A stretch of DNA of 36,020 nucleotides from a virus. The stretch spans positions 1 through 36,020 of IMG/VR virus record IMGVR_UViG_3300010373_000095; one strand, 5' to 3'. The notes below the pieces were generated by a model. That model was given only the letters and a program-made list of their open reading frames with translations, was not told where the DNA came from and did not search any database. This document shows positions 28,788 to 35,834 of this stretch, in pieces. A program made the position numbers and the translations under genes. Positions within the stretch are counted from its first letter, which is position 1, and every line of letters starts with the position of its first letter.

Positions 28788-30226
28788 TCGTGCGAGGACT
28801 CCACCTCGGGCTTGGGCTCACTCACTGGCTGCGGCGGCACGTACTCCGCCATCGCCTGTGCGTCGATCACCAGCGGCGTTGCCTTGAACATGTCGCGGCC
28901 GTTGAACACGCTGGCCAGCCATTCGAGAATGGCGGCCTTATTCTCAGGATCGGCCATCGGTGCAGCCACCTCGAATAGCGCGATGGCCGCCTTGGTCACG
29001 ACGTCGTCGGTCTTTGCCCTCTCACTGTCAGGCTCTACCAGCAAGTTCGGCCACGTCGCCTTGAAGGCGTTCTTCCAACTCGCAAATGCCGTTTCGTACG
29101 GAACGCTGCCGTACTCGTCCGGATACTTGCGCTGGATCGACTCGTAGAACGTCGGACTCCATGCCCGCCGCATCACGATCGTATCGAAGAAGCGATAGAG
29201 CGGATCGACCTCTTTTCGGATGCCGTCCACGAACGCCGCGATCTCCTTCGCGTCCTCCGTGCCTTCGCCGAACCCTTCGGCCAGCGTTTCCTGGTTGATC
29301 ATGCTCGCCGGCATGTCGGCTGCCGTGGCAATGTTCTTCAGGATATTGTTGCGCGCGAACTCCATCGGCTGATGCAGGTTCTGGAAGTTCAGCGATTCGG
29401 CCGTTTCCTCCTTACCCATGCTCAAGACATTCCCCGTCTTGGCGCCCTGCAGGACCATGCGCTTGGCCTGATAGAAGGCGCGTGTGATCTTGTCGATGAT
29501 GGAACCGGGCTGTTCCAGCTTCAGGATCAGCAGTGCAGCCTTCTCGGCCACGGCGTGATCCGTGATCATCGTCTGCACATAGCTGCGCAGCGGATAAAGC
29601 GCGCGCTGATAGACCGACCGGCCTATGAACCCGAACGCGGAACTCGTCCATTCGATGTAGACCGGCTGCTCATTCATCATGATGGCCGCGCGGCTTGGGT
29701 GGTACGCCTTGCCAGCCACCGCAATGCCGGCCGGCTTCATGAAGCTAGGCCTGTTCGGGTCCTGTTCCATGACCAGCGAGCCGGCCGTGTTGAGTGGGTC
29801 CAGAATGTTGAAGCTCAACGTCAACTCGTGTAGCCGATCCAATGGCAGAGGCTTATCCGCCGCCACTTCGTCGCACAGCACGCCACAGGCGGCAATGCCA
29901 TAGACGCGACTCAACGCGTGCGTGTTGCGGATCAGGGTATCGGCACCCACCTCGCCGAGCCGGTTCCATTCCAGTTCAAAAGCTTCGATCAATTCATCCT
30001 CGGGCGCCCCGACGATCTTCAATTCGCGCGCCTGGCTCTGCGCACGCTTGATCGGCGATTCAGCCATCTTCGCGCCGAGCGGGTGATAGGTGTAGATCAG
30101 CTTGCATAACTGGTAGGACGGCGACGAACCAGGCACGATGTCATCGCACATGAGAATGCGCATGAGCCCGCTATTCCCCGGCATACTGCCCGTGCCGAGG
30201 CAGGCGTAGTCTTCGGAATCGCTCAT
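28784..30226 (-). CDS. Portal protein (DUF1073-type)
   Basis: The 480-residue protein has CLGTGSMPGNSGLMRILMCD, DTLIRNTHALSRVYGIAACG, LHELTLSFNILDPLNTAG, PVYIEWTSSAFGFIGRSVYQ, IIDKITRAFYQAKRMVLQGA and RNNILKNIATAADMPASMIN, then EGTEDAKEIAAFVDGIRKEV. This is the DUF1073 portal class found with DUF2184-type capsids. It forms the dodecameric ring at the unique vertex through which DNA is packaged. Large terminase is encoded immediately upstream and the MuF-like head protein downstream. Length is slightly above average. The GLTA stretch and C-terminal Pro/Glu-rich tail look normal. Confidence 0.88.
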   Translation of the reverse strand: MSDSEDYACLGTGSMPGNSGLMRILMCDDIVPGSSPSYQLCKLIYTYHPLGAKMAESPIKRAQSQARELKIVGAPEDELIEAFELEWNRLGEVGADTLIRNTHALSRVYGIAACGVLCDEVAADKPLPLDRLHELTLSFNILDPLNTAGSLVMEQDPNRPSFMKPAGIAVAGKAYHPSRAAIMMNEQPVYIEWTSSAFGFIGRSVYQRALYPLRSYVQTMITDHAVAEKAALLILKLEQPGSIIDKITRAFYQAKRMVLQGAKTGNVLSMGKEETAESLNFQNLHQPMEFARNNILKNIATAADMPASMINQETLAEGFGEGTEDAKEIAAFVDGIRKEVDPLYRFFDTIVMRRAWSPTFYESIQRKYPDEYGSVPYETAFASWKNAFKATWPNLLVEPDSERAKTDDVVTKAAIALFEVAAPMADPENKAAILEWLASVFNGRDMFKATPLVIDAQAMAEYVPPQPVSEPKPEVESSHE

Positions 30227-30229
30227 GTG

Positions 30230-31501
30230 TCAGTAGCCGCTCGCATTGCCCAGCGCGATCGCAGCGCCATAGCAAAAGGTGTCGAGGAGATCGCGCGGGC
30301 CGTCTTTCTGACCCATGCGGAAGCTGCAGACTTGCGAAATCAGGTGATTCCGCGTCTGGCCCTTGTAATTCACGGTTTTGTCGTAGGCGTAGTCGCTGAT
30401 CTTGACCTTGCCCTGATACACGTAGCCGGATACCGAAAGCGCGCGGCCTTCCTTGCCCATTGCCGTGAGATCGCCTTCGATGGCATGCACCGGCAAACCC
30501 CGTCGCTGTCCCTGCTGAATCAGCACGATGCCGATGGCCTTGTCCTCGATCCATGCACCCAAGCTGCCATGGCGGGCGCCACATTCCTTTGCCAACACTT
30601 CCAGGCGCTGAAGGACGCTCGGAAGCCATTCCTCCAGCAATGAACCTTGGATCTGCAACACATCCCAGTCGAGGATGATCAGTGGCGTTCCGTAGAACGT
30701 ATTTCGCGCGTAGAACGTGACGGCGGTGCCATCGTGTTCCACGTTGTCCTTGAGCGCGGTATCGATCACCGCAAACACCTGATCACACCGCGTCGGATAG
30801 GCAACGGGCTTGCCACCCTCCAACAACGACGGCTCGGGGAAGAACGCCGTACCGCTCCAATCCACGAACTCCGCCAGGTATTCCTGCTGGTACACCAGCG
30901 GCGGATATTCATGGATCAGCTTTGCGACGACCTCCGGATCAAGATGCGGATTCGCGGCGGTCGGCGCATGAAACTCGACCCATCCTTCAGCGGGATTGGT
31001 GCAGGCTTCGTAGAAGTAATTGTCTTGGTCGATACCCTTCGGGGTGCCGGCCATGATGATCGAACCGTCGTAGTCCAATAGCGTCGGTCGGATCGATTGG
31101 TCGATAATCTCTTTCAGGCCCTTGGCCTTCAGGCTCGCCTCATCAACGATGACCTTGTGATACTTGCGAGAGCGACCTGCGTTCTCGTCCTCCAGCGTCC
31201 AGAATTCAACCAGACCTCCCGTTCGAAGCTGGATCAACTGATCGATCTTTGACTTCGATTCAATGACAGGCTTGAGCGTATGGATCAGGTTGCCATACGT
31301 GGGGGCGTTGATCTTGTACTTCGGGCCTAGCCATCCGATGCGCTGGCCTTGGAATGACCATTTCGCAACGCGGTTTTCAAGCAAGCTAGTCTTGCCGAAG
31401 CGACGACCGCAGCGAAGCACGATCTTCTTGTGTTGCGAGAAGGCTTGGGCGATGGGCCGCTGGCCTTCATGCAGTTTTTGCAGTGTGACGTTCTGACTCA
31501 C
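30230..31501 (-). CDS. terL: Terminase large subunit
   Basis: The 423-residue protein has the ATPase Walker A near residues 32-39 (GRRFGKTS) and Walker B with catalytic Glu near 118-122 (VIVDEAS), and the coupling motif GSIIMAGTPKG. The C-terminal nuclease half has VFAVIDTALKDN, GSLGAWIEDKAIGIVLIQQG and PRDLLDTFCYGAAIALGN, the three Asp motifs of the RNase H-like nuclease. It cuts and pumps phage DNA into proheads. The start GTG 31501 overlaps the small terminase stop (GTGA). Packaging type (cos or pac) cannot be told from sequence alone. Confidence 0.93.
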   Translation of the reverse strand: MSQNVTLQKLHEGQRPIAQAFSQHKKIVLRCGRRFGKTSLLENRVAKWSFQGQRIGWLGPKYKINAPTYGNLIHTLKPVIESKSKIDQLIQLRTGGLVEFWTLEDENAGRSRKYHKVIVDEASLKAKGLKEIIDQSIRPTLLDYDGSIIMAGTPKGIDQDNYFYEACTNPAEGWVEFHAPTAANPHLDPEVVAKLIHEYPPLVYQQEYLAEFVDWSGTAFFPEPSLLEGGKPVAYPTRCDQVFAVIDTALKDNVEHDGTAVTFYARNTFYGTPLIILDWDVLQIQGSLLEEWLPSVLQRLEVLAKECGARHGSLGAWIEDKAIGIVLIQQGQRRGLPVHAIEGDLTAMGKEGRALSVSGYVYQGKVKISDYAYDKTVNYKGQTRNHLISQVCSFRMGQKDGPRDLLDTFCYGAAIALGNASGY

Positions 31502-31875
31502 GAGATGTCCGAGTCAGGATCGTCAAGCCTTGGTCCTTCTGGATTTGCCTGCTGCTCCGCTTTCCTCGCATTGTCGCATCGTGCAATCAATTGCATGCGC
31601 GTCCAAATGCGTAACTTGTCGCGCTGCACTGCGCCTTGTTCTGTCGATTTGTTATCCGCGATCTCGATGCAAACATCTGCATGCGTTTCGATGAATTCGG
31701 CGCGTGCAATCTTGAATTGCTTAGCGATTTCCTCATCTTCCTGACGCCACCCATTGATGGTGCGCCGCGGAATCCCTTCCTTCCGACAGATAGCGGAAAG
31801 CGTTTCGCCCTCTGCCAACCGATCGCAGATTTTCGGAACCCATTCACTCCGGTCGTACTTGCGCTCGGCAACCAT
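31498..31875 (-). CDS. terS: Terminase small subunit
   Basis: The 125-residue protein begins AERKYDRSEWVPKICDRLAE and has a HTH: ETLSAICRKEGIPRRTINGW, followed by DEEIAKQFKIARAEFIETHA and a helical oligomerisation end (DKLRIWTRMQLIARCDN). The C terminus is acidic and disordered (GPRLDDPDSDIS). Small terminases bind the packaging site and form rings that load the large subunit, which is encoded directly downstream. Coupling by GTGA supports co-translation. The DNA site it binds usually lies near its own gene, but I cannot identify it. Confidence 0.88.
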   Translation of the reverse strand: MVAERKYDRSEWVPKICDRLAEGETLSAICRKEGIPRRTINGWRQEDEEIAKQFKIARAEFIETHADVCIEIADNKSTEQGAVQRDKLRIWTRMQLIARCDNARKAEQQANPEGPRLDDPDSDIS

Positions 31876-31901
31876 GGCTGCGCTGCCTGTTATTCACTGG
31901 A

Positions 31902-32471
31902 TCACGATGCCAACGCCGCAATCACGCGCCCCATGCCGTGATCTTCGATGGGGTCGAGCGAGAAAGATGGCGTGCCGATCTTGGTGAGCGGGCCGGGCAG
32001 CGACAGTTCGGGTGGAACCTGCGTGACAATGTCCAGGCCGTTGCGCGTGGCGAACCACGGCACCTTGTTCGCGGCCAGCAAATCCTGTATTGCGGCATCG
32101 GCGCAGAGCCGGGGCGGCTCGAAGGCGTAGACCGGAACGACGTGACCCAGCTGCGCCAGCACCGCTCCGTAGATGATCGCCATGGCGCCGCCCAAGCTGT
32201 GACCGACGACAGCGGACGGTCGCGGCAGGTCGAGGCACTCCGGCAGGATCGCCGCCAGCGCGCCGTAGAAGCCCTTGTGAATCTTGCCCAGTCCTTCCAC
32301 CGCGATCACGTCGCAGTTGAGGTCGGCCAGCCATGCCGCGAGGTCGTCTGTGCCGCGGAAGACGTGCACGTCACCGTACACATGCATGCGCGAGGCGCTG
32401 TCCGCCTGCCCTACCGTTGGCGCGTCGCTGTAGGCGCGCTGGGCCAGCAGGGCGTAGTCGATGGGGCTCAT
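31902..32471 (-). CDS. Lipase (class 3-like) alpha/beta hydrolase
   Basis: The 189-residue protein has a GHSLGG nucleophile elbow (Ser near residue 92), a Fungal-lipase-like N terminus (SPIDYALLAQRAYSDAPTVG, HVFRGTDDLAAWLADLN), HKGFYGALAAI, and candidate acid and base residues in TRNGLDIVTQVPP (Asp ~147) and DHGMG (His ~178). It resembles a shortened class 3 lipase, without signal peptide. It sits between the lysis genes and the terminase, an unusual place, possibly helping release from lipid membranes or altering host lipids. The start ATG 32471 overlaps the DUF6527-like gene; the long upstream frame is shadow. Confidence 0.75.
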   Translation of the reverse strand: MSPIDYALLAQRAYSDAPTVGQADSASRMHVYGDVHVFRGTDDLAAWLADLNCDVIAVEGLGKIHKGFYGALAAILPECLDLPRPSAVVGHSLGGAMAIIYGAVLAQLGHVVPVYAFEPPRLCADAAIQDLLAANKVPWFATRNGLDIVTQVPPELSLPGPLTKIGTPSFSLDPIEDHGMGRVIAALAS

Positions 32472-32764
32472 GCCCGCACCCATTTCCCTTGGCGCACAAA
32501 ACCATGATCTCCGCATATGCGGCACAGCACGCTGGGCGATAGCGTGAGAGGTTGCTCGCTGATCAAGTCCCACGCGGTGATCTTGCCGTCGAAGCTTTTC
32601 CACCAGGAGCGGCCGACCCAAGGCACAAAGCCATCGCACGGGTTGCCATCCTTGTCTTTGTGCGTGATGCGACAACCCACGATTTCGCCTTCGTAAGTGG
32701 CGAAATGCGCTACGTGCCCGTCTCCAAGATCGAGAGGCTCGCGCGCTGGCGACTGCTCGCTCAC
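32468..32764 (-). CDS. DUF6527-like protein
   Basis: The 98-residue protein starts with GTG 32764 (GTGA overlap). It contains ITHKDKDGNPCDGFVPWVGR, KITAWDLISEQPLTLSPSVL and CRICGDHGFVRQGKWVRA. The end pattern LTLSPSxLCRxCGDHGFxRxGxWV is that of DUF6527 proteins, common in mobile elements and phages, sometimes beside ubiquitin-like conflict genes. It has a C-x2-C plus His set (CRICGDH) that could hold zinc. Its role is unknown. It lies between the lipase-like gene and a putative lysis lipoprotein fragment. Confidence 0.72.
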   Translation of the reverse strand: MSEQSPAREPLDLGDGHVAHFATYEGEIVGCRITHKDKDGNPCDGFVPWVGRSWWKSFDGKITAWDLISEQPLTLSPSVLCRICGDHGFVRQGKWVRA

Positions 32765-33015
32765 GGCTTGCCCGAACTCGCCGCGCTTGCCGGCGCGCTC
32801 TGCGCCGCCTTGATCTGCTGCTCGACCACGCCAGCGACACCGGCCGCGGTCTCGGCCACCACCAGCGCAGCCTGTACCTCCGCTTGCTGGGCGGCCGGCA
32901 GCGGTAGCGTTCCAGCGAGATGGCCCAGCGCGGGCAAGCCCGTGGTGACCAGCGCCTGGATGCTCGACACGTCGACGGTCGGCGCGGCCGATGCGCCATT
33001 GCAGACCGCGGTCAC
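32761..33015 (-). CDS. Ala-rich protein, probably the C-terminal part of a frameshifted lipoprotein
   Basis: The 84-residue ORF opens at GTG 33015 (GTGA overlap with the stop of the gene before) and is Ala/Val/Gln-rich: TAVCNGASAAPTVDVSSIQA, LVTTGLPALGHLAGTLPLPA, QAEVQAALVVAETAAGVAGV. In-frame codons just upstream of the GTG read KQAQAQLDAIHPIV, which continue the theme of the preceding lipoprotein ORF. I therefore think these are two halves of one gene that a single-base change has split, with the GTG start as an accidental or secondary site. See findings. Confidence 0.5.
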   Translation of the reverse strand: MTAVCNGASAAPTVDVSSIQALVTTGLPALGHLAGTLPLPAAQQAEVQAALVVAETAAGVAGVVEQQIKAAQSAPASAASSGKP

Positions 33016-33254
33016 GATCGGATGGATGGCGTCGAGCTGGGCCTGTGCCTGCTTGCCGTGGCGGCCGTGGCCGGATCCGCCTCCAGCGCGGCGTTGAAGG
33101 CGACCAGCTGGGTGTGCACCAGGTTGAGCTGCGGGCAGGCGATCGCGGCGATCTGCGCCGGCGCCAGCGGCTTCGGGGCGTTGCCGGCGCAGCCGGCGAT
33201 CAGGGCGAGCGAGAGCGTGGCGGCCAGGGCCACCAGCAGGGAAATGCGCTTCAT
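33012..33254 (-). CDS. Lipoprotein in the lysis region (N-terminal half of a possible split gene)
   Basis: The 80-residue ORF begins KRISLLVALAATLSLALIAG with a lipobox (LIAGC, Cys ~22), so it would be a lipidated outer-membrane or periplasmic protein. It continues APKPLAPAQIAAIACPQLNL, VHTQLVAFNAALEADPATAA and then an odd basic Ser/Arg/Pro end (SRHRPSSTPSIRS) to TGA 33012. The odd end suggests an early frameshift, since the -1 frame gives KQAQAQLDAIHP. It might be the Rz1-like or spanin-related partner in lysis; the position after the membrane proteins supports a lysis accessory. Confidence 0.6.
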   Translation of the reverse strand: MKRISLLVALAATLSLALIAGCAGNAPKPLAPAQIAAIACPQLNLVHTQLVAFNAALEADPATAATASRHRPSSTPSIRS

Positions 33255-33258
33255 GGGG

Positions 33259-33546
33259 TTACCCCTTGTCGGGTGCGTTGGAGTCGAAGGGCTGCGGAAC
33301 GGTCGGCGGTTTCTCCGCGTCCGGCAGCTTGCCGGTGAGCACGTAGCGCACCTGCGGGTCGTCGAGCAGGAACAGGCCCACCGTCGCGACGCCGCAGATG
33401 GTCTGCAGGATCAGCGCGACCCTGCCTTGGTCGAAGTGGAGCCCGAACAGGCCGAGCGCCGGTATCGCGCTGGCCACAGTCGAGCGCTGGCTGAGCTTGC
33501 CCAGGATGCGCTGCCAGAACGCCAGGGCGCCGTCGCTGAGCTTCAC
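33259..33546 (-). CDS. Small membrane protein, putative holin
   Basis: The 95-residue protein (GTG start, GTGA overlap) has a hydrophobic central part: STVASAIPALGLFGLHFDQG then RVALILQTICGVATVGLFLL, likely two membrane spans with a short loop. The C terminus is Pro- and Asp-rich (KPPTVPQPFDSNAPDKG). Two-span proteins at this position, next to endolysin, are common holins (class II-like). It lies between the coiled-coil TM protein and the lipoprotein. The call is by topology and context. Confidence 0.6.
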   Translation of the reverse strand: MKLSDGALAFWQRILGKLSQRSTVASAIPALGLFGLHFDQGRVALILQTICGVATVGLFLLDDPQVRYVLTGKLPDAEKPPTVPQPFDSNAPDKG

Positions 33547-33803
33547 CGGTTCACCCTCTCTTCCAGCTTCGTGATCCGGCGCTCGTGTTCGGCCTGTTCG
33601 GTCTGCATCGTGTAGATCGCTTGGGTGACGCTGGGCATGTCGGCAAGCGACGACTGCAGCTGCTTGACCTGCTGCGTCAGTACGGCAATGGCCGTCGTCT
33701 GCGTGGTCACCGTGGACGCCAGCCAGCCGATGCAGCCCACCGCGAGCAGCTCCGCGATGATCCGCACCGAGCTGCGGAAGCTGGGTTCGTTCGGCTCGCT
33801 CAC
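33543..33803 (-). CDS. Small membrane protein with coiled coil (lysis accessory)
   Basis: The 86-residue protein starts at GTG 33803 overlapping the endolysin stop. It has one N-terminal membrane span (IIAELLAVGCIGWLASTVTT) followed by a heptad-type coiled coil (IAVLTQQVKQLQSSLADMPS, QAIYTMQTEQAEHERRITKL) and a basic end. The layout resembles i-spanin or XhlA-type lysis accessory proteins. It sits between endolysin and the putative holin in the cassette. A spanin role would need the lipoprotein as partner. Confidence 0.62.
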   Translation of the reverse strand: MSEPNEPSFRSSVRIIAELLAVGCIGWLASTVTTQTTAIAVLTQQVKQLQSSLADMPSVTQAIYTMQTEQAEHERRITKLEERVNR

Positions 33804-34330
33804 GCGGATAGCCCCTGCACGGTCGAAAGCGCGGTCTGCGCGTTGGTAGCGAAGCGCTGGCGGATTGCCTCGTTCACGTCAGGCGTGCCGCGCGCGTAGG
33901 CGCCCGGACCCCAATCGCGGATGTAGTCAGCAAATGCGCCGTCCACATCACCCAGCGTTGGCAGTGGGCGCGGATCACACCACATGTCGTAACGAGCGAT
34001 GCAGCAGGCGAACAAGTCGTCGGTCTGCACCGCGTAGTACATGTCCGCTGGCCATGCGGCGATGGCGCGCGACCGGCAAACTGCGCGCACCTGGCTCGCG
34101 CTGGCCGGATTGCCGAGAAGCAGCCCCATCAACGGCGGCTCATCCTGCCACAGGCCACGACCAGGACCGCCGCCGTCCTGCACGCGCGTTCGCAACCCGG
34201 ATTCCTGCATGGCGTAGGTCAGCAGCAGCCAGCGCGCCACAGGGCTGTCGTACTGCGCCGGAAGCAGCCCCAGCGCCGGCACGATCACCTTCGCCAGCAC
34301 GGTTTGCGGTGTGGCTGGCAGGTCGATCAT
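33800..34330 (-). CDS. Endolysin, lytic transglycosylase/lysozyme-like
   Basis: The 176-residue protein begins IDLPATPQTVLAKVIVPALG and has WLLLTYAMQESGLRTRVQDG with a likely catalytic Glu at residue 43, then GGPGRGLWQ, a pattern of the lysozyme/SLT superfamily. The second part has DMYYAVQTDDLFACCIARYD, CDPRPLPTLGDVDGAFADYI and WGPGAYARGTP. No signal peptide is seen, so release needs a holin. It is the first large gene of the lysis cassette downstream of the late promoter candidate. ATG 34330 overlaps the stop of a tiny TM peptide. Confidence 0.75.
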   Translation of the reverse strand: MIDLPATPQTVLAKVIVPALGLLPAQYDSPVARWLLLTYAMQESGLRTRVQDGGGPGRGLWQDEPPLMGLLLGNPASASQVRAVCRSRAIAAWPADMYYAVQTDDLFACCIARYDMWCDPRPLPTLGDVDGAFADYIRDWGPGAYARGTPDVNEAIRQRFATNAQTALSTVQGLSA

Positions 34331-34398
34331 CGGGCGATCCAGTAGGCGAGCGCGACGAGCGCCCATAGCACCAACGAGGACAGGCACGCGTAGACCAC
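34327..34398 (-). CDS. Tiny TM peptide ORF (23 aa), pinholin-like candidate
   Basis: A frame from GTG 34398 to TGA 34327-34329 encodes 23 residues, VYACLSSLVLWALVALAYWI then AR, nearly all hydrophobic: one membrane span with a basic end. Its stop overlaps the endolysin ATG (ATGA), as real neighbours do in this genome. There is no ATG or strong ribosome site, so the start is uncertain; the same frame is closed just upstream. Confidence 0.35.
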   Translation of the reverse strand: MVYACLSSLVLWALVALAYWIAR

Positions 34399-34517
34399 CC
34401 GCGCGCCGCTTCGAGGTCATCGTCGCGCATGAGGTCTCCAGGGGATGCCGCAGCCCATCGCCGCCCGAAGGCCTTTGTGGGCGTTGTCCCGGTGAAGCGA
34501 TGCGGCAAGGGGAAACG

Positions 34518-34547
34518 AAAAACCCCCGCCGGTGAGGACGAGGGTTT
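34518..34547 (-). terminator. Intrinsic terminator upstream of the lysis cassette (tR'-like)
   Basis: On the minus strand AAACCCTCG pairs with CGGGGGTTT over a 10-base loop (one G-T pair) and is followed by five T in total. It lies between the GIY-YIG-like gene and the endolysin, in a 200-bp gap that is otherwise without a gene beyond the tiny TM peptide. Confidence 0.65.
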
Positions 34548-34572
34548 CGGAAGTGGCAGTTGTGCGAATGCA

Positions 34573-34601
34573 ATTCCGCCACAGTTTCCCGGACAAGTCA
34601 A
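34573..34601 (-). promoter_or_regulatory. Candidate late promoter (pR'-like) before the lysis/structural operon
   Basis: On the minus strand TTGACT (34601-34596) and CGGAAT (34578-34573) are 17 bases apart. The -35 is close to consensus, the -10 weak (3 of 6). Transcription would start near 34566 and meet the terminator at 34547 at once, the pR'-tR' layout used with Q-type antitermination. Confidence 0.4.
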
Positions 34602-35122
34602 TGGCGCCGGAAAAGACGCCTTGGGCGCTTCATGACCACTGTGACCGGATCACGAACATCGCCGACTCGATACGGAGCGTTGATGGGGTAGCCATCCTCA
34701 TCCGTGAGTTTCGGGAGATCACAGCCGGCCAAATACTTCGTTTGCATGCGCCGCTTGCCAACAGAATCGATGTAGGGCGTCATGCTCACGATGCGTACCG
34801 AATCTTGCAGACGTTCTGCAGCAACGTCGCGCAAGTCGGAAATCAGCCCTTCTACATCGATTTCCGTGGCTATCCTGCCCCATGGATCGAACCATTCTCC
34901 GCGCAGCCGGTGTTGCCCGTAAAGCTCGTGCATTTGAGCCTCTCGCATGCCGCCCTCGTATTCGTCCAGCACATCACACGCTACGACGCGGCGGATGTCG
35001 TAGGGGCATCCCGTCTGAATTTCGCTGATCCTCTGCCGAAGGCTTGCTGCGCGACCGAGTTTGACCAGCGTTCGATCTGGCGCGTCCACCAGAATGCTAT
35101 AGATGAAATATTCTGTTTTCAC
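34598..35122 (-). CDS. GIY-YIG-like nuclease-family protein
   Basis: The 174-residue protein starts at GTG 35122 (GTGA with the gene before). It begins KTEYFIYSILVDAPDRTLVK, then LGRAASLRQRISEIQTGCPY and RRVVACDVLDEYEGGMREAQ, MHELYGQHRLRGEWFD. The order YSI..(V)KLG(R)....R...IQTGCPY, ..E...H..(Y)..RGEWF is the T5orf172/Mug113 type of GIY-YIG domain. The first GIY is degenerate here, so activity is uncertain. The C-terminal ~70 residues (DSVRIVSMTPYIDSVGKRRM) are not recognised. It could be a free nuclease or a regulator with that fold. It lies next to the candidate late promoter. Confidence 0.72.
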   Translation of the reverse strand: MKTEYFIYSILVDAPDRTLVKLGRAASLRQRISEIQTGCPYDIRRVVACDVLDEYEGGMREAQMHELYGQHRLRGEWFDPWGRIATEIDVEGLISDLRDVAAERLQDSVRIVSMTPYIDSVGKRRMQTKYLAGCDLPKLTDEDGYPINAPYRVGDVRDPVTVVMKRPRRLFRRH

Positions 35123-35631
35123 GCTATTTCCCTGAGTTGATGCACGTCGCCGCCCTTTCGCAGCGCAAACTCCCACCGGTCCAGCGCGCCCTCGGATTTC
35201 ATCCACAGCCAGCCGGCGCCGATGTTCACCAAGGCGACGAACTCGGCAGGCCGATGCCGCGGGCGCGCCGGCTCGATCCCGTGCACGGCCAGCCGGTAGG
35301 CGCCGAACGCGGCGATGGTGATCCGCTTGGCGTTGCGCTGACCGATGGCGCCTGTCCCGTGCTCCAGTTTGCCGGCCAGCCACTGCACGATCTCACGCTG
35401 CCTGTCGTCCACCTGGAGCGCCAGGCTGTAGACGATCCACGGACCCACGTCGTCGGGGTGGCGCTGCGCCATCTTGAGCGACACCAGCAGCTCCGCCTCG
35501 GCCGTCAGCTTGCGCGCGGAGCACGGTGTACCGCCGCCAGAGTCCGGGCCGCGGTAGGTGGTCGAGCCCAGCAGTCGGCCCAGCCGCTCCATCAGCAGCG
35601 GGCGGTCTTTGTTCCAGAACTCGTTCGACAT
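35119..35631 (-). CDS. Hypothetical protein in antiterminator-like position (170 aa)
   Basis: ATG 35631 overlaps the stop of the gene before by one base; the longer frame from 35733 is shadow. The protein begins SNEFWNKDRPLLMERLGRLL, contains LTAEAELLVSLKMAQRHPDD, VDDRQREIVQWLAGKLEHGT, and IAAFGAYRLAVHGIEPARPR, and ends basic and aromatic (LWMKSEGALDRWEFALRKGG). It is helical with many Arg, which suits nucleic-acid contact. It lies upstream of a promoter-terminator pair and the late genes, where lambda has Q, so a late regulator is plausible. I do not recognise its family. Confidence 0.65.
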   Translation of the reverse strand: MSNEFWNKDRPLLMERLGRLLGSTTYRGPDSGGGTPCSARKLTAEAELLVSLKMAQRHPDDVGPWIVYSLALQVDDRQREIVQWLAGKLEHGTGAIGQRNAKRITIAAFGAYRLAVHGIEPARPRHRPAEFVALVNIGAGWLWMKSEGALDRWEFALRKGGDVHQLREIA

Positions 35632-35834
35632 CACCACCACTCCCGCATCAGATGCGCCGGAATCACCGGCAAGTCGTTGACGTCCATCCAGCACAGCGCA
35701 CGGTCGTGGCCTACCCAGTGACCGCGCACGCACCAGCCCAAGTCGGTCCGGTAGTGCGCAACCTCGCGTTTGTGCCAGCTATCGAGGATCAGGTACTCGC
35801 CCTCGCGCTTCGGCGGATCGGTGTGCCAGGTCAT
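35631..35834 (-). CDS. Small hypothetical phage protein, DUF551-like pattern (67 aa)
   Basis: The 67-residue protein begins TWHTDPPKREGEYLILDSWH and has KREVAHYRTDLGWCVRGHWV then CWMDVNDLPVIPAHLMREW. The W...PP..GEYLI..W.....HYR........H..ALCWMD pattern is similar to the DUF551-type small phage proteins. Four or more Trp residues are notable for its size. ATG 35834 overlaps the upstream gene by ATGA. Function is unknown. Confidence 0.65.
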   Translation of the reverse strand: MTWHTDPPKREGEYLILDSWHKREVAHYRTDLGWCVRGHWVGHDRALCWMDVNDLPVIPAHLMREWW

